From NCBI GenBank assembly GCA_944372445.1, contig CALVZE010000001.1, forward strand, positions 1 to 50,198: a stretch of DNA of 50,198 bases, read 5' to 3'. The position numbers were made by a program, and so were the translations under genes. Positions 48,201-50,198 of this stretch are shown here, piece by piece; the first letter of the stretch is position 1, and every line of letters begins with the position of its first letter. The notes under the pieces were generated by a model. That model made no database searches and was not told where the DNA came from. It saw only the letters and a list, made by a program, of their open reading frames with translations. Source of the DNA: an uncultured Clostridia bacterium. GTDB taxonomy: Bacteria; Bacillota; Clostridia; Christensenellales; UBA1242.

Positions 48201-50198
48201 GTCATAGTGAAGCGTGTAAGAGTTGTTCTCATATTCTGCAACAAGTCTAACATCACCAAATCTTCCTGCTGTTGAGAATGAGCCAGAATTAATCTTTTCG
48301 TCTTTTGTCCATGCAAATTTTTCACCCATATCACCAACATTTTCAGCAACCTTCCAATTTGTGAATGTGTAGCCGGTGCGAGTTGGTGTCATCAAGGTGA
48401 TGTTGTCATCAGTGTAGTAGTTTTGAGTTGTTGTCTGAGTTCTACCCTCAGAGTCGATATATTCATAGGTTATTGTGTATTGTTCTTTTGTGAACTCGGC
48501 GGTTAATGTGCAATCTGTGTCTGAATAGTTCCAAACATTGTTGATTGTTCCGCCTGCATTTATCACCGTTTGAGAGTCGTATGTGAAGCCTGTGAAGTTG
48601 TAGCCATACTTCGATGCTGTCACACTTGCGATAGGTGAAGATAAAGTATTGTCACTTCTATCTGCATAGATGACAGTTCCGTCAAAGCGAACATGAACTT
48701 CTGTGTCAGCAATAGTTGCATTTTCGCCTGTAAGCGTCAAAGTGATAGCTTTTGCTTGCCAGATAGCATAGAGCGTCTGACCGTCAACTGCGCTTGTTGT
48801 CCAATTAGCCTTTAATGCACCACTTGCATCAATCAAGCATTCGCTAGCCTCAGTTGCATTTCTATTTGTTGACCAACCAAGGAAGTTATATCCACGTCTT
48901 AAAATTGTAGGGTTAATTGTGCTTCCAACAGGTTCATAAGGATATGTTGTATGCCCTGCTACGGTTGTTCTTGAAGCATAGATATTAGTTGTGTCATATG
49001 TGATATAGATTGTGCCGTTATTTGGTAATGTGGTACTCTCGTCAACCGTGCCAACATCATCATTCTTGACAAGTGTCACAGAAACGGTGTTAGCCTTCCA
49101 CACTGCGTCAAGTGTGACATCACCAAATTTTCCTGCGTCGATAGTTGCCGAAGTAAATACATCTCCTGCTGTCCAAGAATATGAGCCATTTCCAAGGTCA
49201 CCAGCATTTTCGCGAACACGCCAGCCCATAAAGGTATAGCCAGTGCGTTCAACAACCTTTAAGGTAATAGGCTCAGTTACGATGTAACCTTCTTCGGTTA
49301 TATCATCTCTATCAACATAGGTGATTGTGAAGTTCTCTGTTGTGGCAACAGCAGTGAGAGTTACATTGCCATTTGCCATAACAATAGATTGATTCATTTC
49401 TGTGGATGTAAATTTGCTTGGAGTTGTTCCAGCCACCGTCCATTGAGAGAAGGTATAGCCGTTTGCTAAGCTAGCGGAAATTGCATGTGTAGCACCAAAT
49501 ACAGTGGATGTTGCTCCATTTGGCACAACGCCCGTCACGCCTGTTCCAGCATTAACTGTTAGCGTCACATTGTTTCTTGCAAAGTAGAATCTTAGCACGG
49601 TGCTTCCGTCTGGTGCGATAGTGGCACTCATTGTGTTTGCCTCACTATCGTCAAAGTGGAAGCCCTGACTATAATAGTTATACTCGAATGTATTTGTGCT
49701 GTCAGTAACTTGCACACCATACTCGGTTTCAACAATTGTAAGAGCTTGATTTGTTGTGCCATATCTTGTGATTGGCTCTTCTGCTTCGCCATAGCTTAAT
49801 TTATTGCTACCGTCGATATTTTGTAAATAGATGTTGATTGTATATTTTGTGTCAGTGCTTGCTGACCAAAGAGCCTTCAAGGTGACATTGCCCCACATCT
49901 CTTTAAGTTCTACTCCATTTTGATAAGGAACAGCTTCATTCCAGTTACCTTCGCCTGAAAGTGTTGCTTGCCAGCCTTGGAATGTAAAGCCGTCTTTCTC
50001 TGGAAGAGGAAGAGTAATTTTGTCTAAGATATCGTATGGAAGAGCCTCGATAAGGTCACCACCGTCAGTATTATATGTGATTGTGTATGGAGTTTCTTGC
50101 CACATAGCTACAAGCGTAACATCTCCGTGTCTACCAGCAGAAACTGTCATTTCATCATCAGCCACAAGGAATTCTTCATTTGTTGTCCAAGAATAAGT
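27255..50198 (-). CDS. Giant repeat-built surface protein with C-terminal membrane anchor (partial)
   Basis: The frame is open without a stop for 22.9 kb and runs off the right edge, so at least 7,647 residues (roughly 0.8 MDa) are present and the true N-terminus is missing. Nearly all of it is short beta-rich repeats. (1) InlB B-repeats of the form GYTFxGW followed by YxAG and NVTLYAVW, or by GxFGDVTLxAxW. (2) Divergent InlB repeats such as GTQVTLNVTYNNGYQFLKWEG with FTMP. (3) MucBP-like units with TxYTI, GTT and GSTVINVYFxRN. (4) An Ig-like unit seen three times near 44060-43790, 42630-42370 and 42090-41840. The end reads EKATPNNWWIYLVIG, a very Ile-rich helix, then TRKKKNKEKQKMAAR: one membrane segment with a basic tail, and no LPxTG sorting motif. 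Cys is very rare. It is probably an adhesin or stalk; the ligand is unknown. Confidence 0.95.
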   Translation of the reverse strand, partial: TYSWTTNEEFLVADDEMTVSAGRHGDVTLVAMWQETPYTITYNTDGGDLIEALPYDILDKITLPLPEKDGFTFQGWQATLSGEGNWNEAVPYQNGVELKEMWGNVTLKALWSASTDTKYTINIYLQNIDGSNKLSYGEAEEPITRYGTTNQALTIVETEYGVQVTDSTNTFEYNYYSQGFHFDDSEANTMSATIAPDGSTVLRFYFARNNVTLTVNAGTGVTGVVPNGATSTVFGATHAISASLANGYTFSQWTVAGTTPSKFTSTEMNQSIVMANGNVTLTAVATTENFTITYVDRDDITEEGYIVTEPITLKVVERTGYTFMGWRVRENAGDLGNGSYSWTAGDVFTSATIDAGKFGDVTLDAVWKANTVSVTLVKNDDVGTVDESTTLPNNGTIYITYDTTNIYASRTTVAGHTTYPYEPVGSTINPTILRRGYNFLGWSTNRNATEASECLIDASGALKANWTTSAVDGQTLYAIWQAKAITLTLTGENATIADTEVHVRFDGTVIYADRSDNTLSSPIASVTASKYGYNFTGFTYDSQTVINAGGTINNVWNYSDTDCTLTAEFTKEQYTITYEYIDSEGRTQTTTQNYYTDDNITLMTPTRTGYTFTNWKVAENVGDMGEKFAWTKDEKINSGSFSTAGRFGDVRLVAEYENNSYTLHYDANVTGLIGAENVQTAEDFETSVTAKYDVETTIAQYGYTLAGYHMIGWNTRADGEGTTYTAGQEVVLNLTATAGGEAKLYAVWQIDSFKLTLTKGTDEGSVKGVASVTATETTGVTANDDGTYTVVYGTQVTLNVTYNNGYQFLKWEGGNVVDSIFTMPAQETTLTIVAGPIGYQLNYQGNEGTINGSATYPVPVVFNENVTLLTKEKVTISRPGYTFTGWNTQADGNGTHYDEGATYHYTTVGSVSLYAEWKANEYTVTYYANNGAEDEQTHTDTTKAVFDSEYITLQNTVTNFSKKGYHFVGWATRRTESEAGYVLYNAGYGFKYETADNINLYAQWKANQYTVYYNANANNEHHYGVAEGSTSPTVTFYDQEFTASANGFTLAGYAFDHWSENPDGSGATYTAGQKYSNLTDEYNGSVTLYAQWTALEYDITIKDPNGSQKDINYPITYAEENGDKFYPNYVNYKKTGWKLKGFYIADAEGNASTTMLIDNKGNLIQTVNYNDDKIVELGRWVYPKDITIIAVYDPNPFTVTFNVNERPDYKTDNEQAKPYIQGHGANESVEKTVYYDHRYDGEDTNSVYWPRPIYEGFLFYGWSTRNDYFMLTLELFNEYTNNKFSALLGDSSAYTFSYVLGTNEDDDETVEQEAIDFVFVKVSAIGENFVPTNDCWANIENITDLLWTRADIKGSVEGEEADIVEGRDIVKLTAGQNLYAIWIGRNDVPYTVYYLQEEITHRDLGEGHEIEKTDGAGGNITTYPNVNELFVTDGEERFVNYDGKTYRVQQEVPDVNGITADAVVNYLSTQEYAGFKYSTYEFAGDQIDVIEGGRTIIFAFYARQSYQITLNSENGVQSMTASGTGVTRVGETNAYNVMYGAEVTISATVKTGYNFGIDNDDLVKWSQSAVGSTVTLTNSYTPTSGKHTTITSTFTMTATNRIDFTISAHANTDTKYTIKYYFEKVDGSDYEQDLENYKDEVLSGTTDTNIDYSEQQIEINGFLFDHYGSTSTTDTTEGTSLNIDGDGSRVIKLYYDRRDDIKLSLTTNIQEALSDIYITIGDNRQEGTSNINVTYGTSVTVSVTVRKGYSFDGFTSSSSQVSENDGTASDSTYSYTFDMPYEDVTITANMLRNTNTSFNIVYMFERLEVEGLTGSARYETLTAHPQTTGKGTTDALITRELLAGQDKIISEAGYVYASVGSMTSDGTLNPVYISGEGNSTIYVYYTRDTYTVTINYLYSEASLNDGTITDAEIHERVRFGKSVVVTYPTFDGYNIVDAEGEDIAEKGETIVVSAVASENIRNIYYDPIEYTIAYEENNGTITTAGDSAYTIEKAIKLPTIERAGYTLDYWYATEAVENWSVAEQFRDATIPAGKFGNVTLKAEWSAGNNKVTFQVTNLKVQGEGSATSGEEYTATLSKETGYLLPTSITVSVAGSVLTAGETTYTYSSETGVITIVGSAVVGDIVITANGVADRFMVTINLNDANFGKGSTNASVNITTKNDVDDTTSALSVSGGLITLYAVYNEDYSKLYTSETGNEYVSLADFTITTLDREGYDFVNFYTASYEADNVASGAVVVTASTSFATANDTTVIYAYYTAHVITITLEAGEGATVTNSTVYVKFDTQTLYSVNTSGVLSGEVNPTAAKPGYDFEGFVNNEDTSLISNAGALLSTWTIDKPTTLTAKFDTIPYTITYSAGTASGVTLPSPATIEYNIENATLTLGSATRDGYTFLGWNVQTAEEESNWAVDNGEEVDYKQGDKVQGKYGNVTLVAVWNVIPYTVTYTLEADESFASGFEATQNYDIESEENIYGVTSITRDGYTLSSFRVLSESVGSWTKGTIVALDTVLAGKWGDVELEAVWTAGNNTVTVNISNATHNAPGGVTSGEELTFTITPNAGYDLPTTITVNINGKVITNTEENTFYTYSTETGVVTINEGVINGNVIVTGSAVAKSYNITVNGVHALVRVGTEGEYKTSATYNATTGISFTVYAQAVKGYENVTFTVTSGSATVSAQPEDNGTFSALISNFTDTFTVTATAVAKNNNVTFDLENLNRDAGANNVNTDEPYTAKISAENGYSIPSTITITNGTEPLVAGKDYTYNAETGDISIKANVINDNVTIEANGVANKYKVTFDLNDAPNGSTKVTSVTVNGTALTIADGKIELYATYKATYATLYVLGEDGGYTSIDFEAFTDAISRLGYIFGGFYEEELEVNGDIENATPISSATTQEVYDHNTIVYGYWTTNDNTSYKVIHIIEGFGASDETNKVTIKKSGTGETDTSVQAALLTSEDFAGKDLDINGFNMPVVQNVTISADGNATVTYTYTRKSYKLNLTLGTGVATTSYESANSEGLADGYIYYNDTVTLSATPATGYEAPITWSKTAGTSTTPDISGDEFTMAAGEASYTATATASEFTITLNANDGGNFGDNLPTTTSEVTYNELYGEALVAPTVKDGYTFVGYFTTQIVADGDISTATPVKATDTVDIIENTTFFAYYTINSYTLTIKYQKADGSEIATAHTEQVKFGATYTVQSPANIRGYTPQTATVTGTMPAEDVKITVTYSPKTYNIVLNSNFPTATGLQNVTDTSLTATYDAKFTFKTLATLISENSVWNVAGYTFLGWFDDATSSSATRYSDGASIDPWNFDGQDTYNFYARWEARGDVTYKVNTYLMNTDGINYTMTSDPREGFANSEILVDYDGSGNPIINNKPYAFTGFTFDGEHESGTDLDTEIIVNANGTTVINLYYTRQKANVTIVAGEGTILTGARSGQYYFGSQITINAEVTSGWVWNGWTVSGDSPSDIVIGPNGDQEQTITISLGTVTITANATRDIYRLTIDPNGGVYDGEVTGVDETSGLQYVERAFEATYTLSAPTGKTGYSFTGWTVTDGDGKIIGSLETGFSFKFADSDATIKAQWKANRVQVTINANDLTGSTRADLTLTTKNDTESGTSGTTVNFTDSKLTVYAVYDGDYSKLYIGEESDKYISLADFVNETSITRSGYNFTNFTLNGEVITSGTKFASETPIEVLANWTAKEFYLTIVSNPEGKVTVEVQDLTAEEDGRYKVTFDSSVTLTATPSEGYTFTNFSSSGVLSTSATYTFNYITANDLTITANATANSYKIIYNNNGGTGIISDTNAIYDVATEISTGDGFSKTGYTLTGWTLTPNGTTSDVKPVESLGNISSKGLYSFGGKTYAFNLATSGNVTIYAVWTANTYSVTIDEKGGSDIADLSDVVYDDVMAITGTSTRAGYTFGGYSLDDDNTSDVQEVTEEMTGEYGGLKEYLLGENKGRGIYKYNNAYYVFNLTSALNGSETIYIVWNAHEVNVTLEYYLETLDGEFKLDSDEVFKEENLGNTVNSTTVQRLTGSEVSISVVTYDGFTYSRGHEGEVLSATVDGNGETTLKVYYTRNTYTVNYTTPQFGVESVTVTGAVTASGNTFKYNEQVTITTNLSKGYTFGRYTYGSGDSDFSEQNPYTFNIKDNMNFDITVNAGGATFKVAYYAQKLDGSDYDLVAGVDDKEYSGKVDQLITKEVLEGLGISFEMTGYLYDHIDEGKRITADNSTVVGIYFNRDYFTLTLTRVAGVNSLTADGDYVGEGVESGLTTAYEVKFGASVTISYTLADGYAFKKWSSTLVTNGTSDPLSGTGTINSMPAENLIINLEVTPLPADFIVVFMFETFADGVYSRVDELHPDGATQTLGEKVDGNYTVTGELIDSMDDYKLNTFEGFTYHDFEKNVVVTADGKAEVEVYLTRNPVTINVTLGAGVQDLTLTVNETAGSEDGEAVYTLSQKFDADGEMVVKFNADVQISCNLLPGYTNITFAGVTVSGDAFKVPANTVNLVASADTVETTITFHGEGGTHSLEGDDNTTYTQTVKYLSRVTLMSNAFTRTGYAFEGWATDATKDKPLLEDRVVYHDGEVFEQYGNYENLDLYAVWSNNTYTITYNGKGGSVEQEEGDPITEIAHGVEISYDTVVTLKSIDELGFKFIGRTFIGWTTDEKGTTSEARTDVASKEEIKEKGIYLIDGIYYAYNLASNKGDNVILYAVWREHTYTVTYNSNYKSKHADAEDDTFGIEDPYTYTAKFNALSVDATGFALTGYSFDRWNTERDGSGKWIKAGEEVWSLTSVDNGEVTLYAQWTANAYNIAYNGNSGSGAMTATPAVYDKVVELSSNEFVKPAYTFAGWTTVEDGTTSNATLVTAISEIKTSGLYYIVGENSARTYYAYNLTAEANGTANIYAVWTATSYNITYLANEGTFGASVVGAEGEEYIFSYTIENDITFLTDISREGHTLVGYTISGNSTWTGVFGGEVLFEDYTGYTKGTLYGDVTLEAKWKINTHTLTINYVYGDEDHPKHDEVIKSYTGNFDYDEEYSITSPTDIIGYSCSAEDATITGKMPDNDVILTVEYFAKEITITFNYMDSTASPATKFEYDSLVVRYDYAFSTAKTPGDDGKVVGLVNGDRAGYDFAGWWTTQNYQAGTQVTADSVVNTTSNIVLFAKWTARTDTSYTINLQFEELDTENYSNNSDYAETISAEGTTDAVPTEEAILGYINEKYPNIVGFTYADKFDQTPISVNGNTVINVYFDRNYNRLTLTADNGIENFDMDYDKAVNTGSVEYIRGSNGSREVRYGTTIVLSVTEREGYKFTSYTTTGIEADDIVDNKFKMIDGAVTINAGAQAKTYEIHYYSNYNLEDANYKTATGTYAQDETLKTAEELSFELSGYGFLGWSTSREGGVEYAGGAKYNMSGTYQDVVELYAVWEAGAVTLSITTSTGINRNNILVYVNDSEEGVSIDNIGSVKYDDVIKVDVTNAVMAGYNFNNFVVNSEPQTTEEAQVYTFKLAGDTTVEINATPKTDAQLKIIYATRNLENTEFVVEDEQIIGGPDSGLVIATGRPITAEFMVELGVIDSENGDDRYEGFYYTSITNNLQNEASTAFTVIYNTNIAESEEGTYTTVYILYRRYARLLTLSTDGEGVVSFTATAEGSPSNNVAPQPEANQYRVAFGTSVRLSLDLEDGYELDRFEVSAIEAVGNVENLAGSIDLIAQEIEEGVIGYYKDAVADENLLFTITKDETGYILETMPNYSVSIKAITKAINFTVQYHSNYVAEGEETEKISELETWTYNVEETIKNITNSTFAGWARAGYEFVGWAYTTDSGVVFTFADENDLAHNFDYETIATYNFEINLYAVWSAGDVEYTINYYKENLTTGGYDAIGEPVTGTGKTGVTITVENPEENMPEGYALNREMSNLSIVLAPTGNVLNVYYDLVESVLTVTAKSENITNITATSNQFEFSGNFEGEVYTASVKYGATVTLSATPAEGYKLGDWRVVSGGISITENAFTMGLVNVEIEIDVEYETYILTFNGNGGTYDSGDGTMVSTPYTQEFYYTQIDNLTQNKYSLEGYTFGGWSITKDSEPETYNDGDSFEYNVAKNLEATAIWTPNTDTSYSIVVSVPSATEDNVLEVTVPMTGTTASEITEDEAWEALNDALDDLGIELPSAENGFTFDGFTEQTPTIGADGETTVHATFSRKNLSYTFRTAGEGVEKITVTYYSVTDKQEKSVEVTTSPVTVQDVAFGVDVTITPTFEEGYEYNLITAYKLNEESEEVPVRSWSFEETSNGAITTNSGTESGYIYEVRAETETYKLIYHENFKGSEVTQEVDITYLGKVTIESVFAQNGYTLTGWATSEDEPLVKVYEPSDVIEVYDVADDLHLYAIWAPNTYTIKYNAYLDESGNKIDDTPATYDEPTKLNANTFEREGYHFTGWALSQGGSADISTVETVEEIKTKDESGIYFVSSESMYYAYNLAESGSVSLYPAWEINTYSVNLHIDEDKTKTISLGEFDYDEEVTIPAFTDSRFTDWTIEGYEFNGWYYYDNKVKIPLSVNASDTLKLSKLTKVDGGTVDIYVNWTEGEVAFKILLLYQLVDLTYDENMVSSDNYTMITEIDGEPLTMTSGSIVSPEQIYNNYILENVEVKDGFTFDKDEGLQSIEILPNGSTTVKLYFERDRVDLYVVVGTGLESAGVVYADTNITYVGSEENGEHYTVLHGDSVTLTATSKAGYNDATFTSGDVEITNKTFTMPLNEQMRVTVNASATPKTDTPYTIEVYLADQFGVYGDEATYEIEGKGTTDEAIPTSDAQSIIEEEFDLSTYHYSEFKYGQNAESEDVTTILGDGSSVIKFYYLRNEYKVTYEVTYADSIDALPVGSEVVFGKTVEATFTMQAGYTFDSVIATRKVPGEQESELKDEVLEDFVTATPVEEGSLTYKITFTMPAYEVNIKINTTANTDTAYTVVYHYEKVTLNNEYDEGETVDKEGTTGTVITEEMIGMVDGTMVSPKEGFEYSRNDLIDNTQIAGDGSTVVNVYFNRIRKQMQVSYTDDNMGLSNLQVKVNGVVVDGNEAEEGSSGVIITTRTYSIAYGQSVEVSFDLAEFFEFDGFEVTGLNKVQTEDEPLKVGEYRENGTVVNYVHGLEDVKISITVTAIEVNYTVKYFTQNVVPYEEANDQVVENYSEEAVFEATGSALINNNLTADFIKQTYIDAISSLPDYNEEIFVGMNIASYWYKATNSSEEDITGFITVASDGSTVINIYINRQIIDINLNLDDNFADTEDNIKYVYGDEVTINVSTEPGYDFVALKVNGTPVESGYEVVEGENNEEIVSYSFTISEENIVLDEETKAYKIDVEMTSVAGEADYTINIYLEKIELNGTSNVYGEPTAHTLSGTTGTAINYEDYLTAPEGYNLVDVKFDSEVNEEDQPLINGDESSVINIYFNLQVIYFEIELTEGVESFSVSSRYGSLQDNGADGLVHSYMAKYGEILQSFNAVFKGGFTYRGISLSFRDEDNEWTEGEIQQDSLTLSSYSYSVPAKEFKMTLITEASDIIIYYDPNDGSAGVSEEHFYGDLVTIRDTMFEKDGYTFLGWALSPEQAELGEEGVAYRAGETLTITNSITLYAVWEKATPNNWWIYLVIGLCILLLIIIIIIIIIVTRKKKNKEKQKMAAR

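Noticed and set aside
47721..48275. Rightward open frame of 184 codons inside the giant gene
   Set aside because: It lies antisense to a clear repeat-coding frame and is Cys-rich and without family signs. Like the other rightward frames in 27255-50198 it is a shadow produced by biased codon use.
27255..50198. CRISPR array or identical tandem DNA repeat within the giant gene
   Set aside because: Periodic phrases recur in the DNA, but spacing and sequence vary and follow the protein repeats; there are no identical repeats with unique spacers.

Overview
The window reads as a piece of an AT-rich Gram-positive, probably endospore-forming anaerobe of the Clostridia type (Bacillota). The evidence is a Spo0A homologue plus a second Spo0A-type DNA-binding protein, strong AGGAGG ribosome sites, sigma-A promoters of the TTGACA-17-TATAAT kind, a Ku/LigD repair set, an enzyme of the 2,4-diaminopentanoate dehydrogenase family, and surface proteins built from InlB B-repeats. 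TAA, TAG and TGA all end genes, so the code is the standard bacterial one. No rRNA, CRISPR array, transposase or integrase was seen. The exact lineage cannot be read from the sequence; an uncultured gut Clostridia relative is a guess.

Layout. 1-1097: 5' part of a multispanning membrane protein resembling conjugation (VirB6/TrbL-like) proteins, behind its own promoter. 1252-3057: uvrC. 3100-3735: intergenic tract with dispersed hairpin repeats and tRNA-Val(UAC). 3827-5825: a stand-alone Spo0A C-terminal domain protein, a sugar-nucleotide transferase and a Nudix hydrolase. 5939-8938: a compact non-homologous end-joining operon, ku > PE-ligase > primase-polymerase. 9090-9166: tRNA-Arg(ACG). 9537-9869: a small three-span membrane protein. 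10187-16197: a 700-aa membrane-anchored surface protein, Spo0A with Glu at the phosphoacceptor position, a lipoprotein, a metallophosphoesterase and YqeY.

16492-23368 is a divergent glycerol/glycerolipid region. Leftward run a GlpA-like FAD dehydrogenase with an Fe-S (BFD) domain, a second FAD/NAD oxidoreductase and a DUF1667 protein. Rightward run glycerol kinase, a monoacylglycerol-lipase-type hydrolase, a YhhN/TMEM86 (lysoplasmalogenase) membrane protein and a GNAT acetyltransferase. Together they could free glycerol from lipids, phosphorylate it and oxidise it to DHAP. 23513-26161 holds a thymidylate kinase fused to an ASCH domain, the diaminopentanoate-dehydrogenase-like enzyme and a small unknown protein. 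26212-26891 holds two small helix-turn-helix regulators with palindromic operators.

27255-50198, almost half the window, is one uninterrupted leftward reading frame of at least 7,647 codons that runs off the right edge. It encodes a giant surface protein made almost wholly of InlB-type, MucBP-like and other beta repeats and ends in a single membrane anchor. The points most worth a second look are this protein, the Asp-to-Glu Spo0A together with the receiver-less Spo0A-like protein, a dispersed hairpin repeat whose three copies show compensatory base changes, and the Tmk-ASCH fusion.
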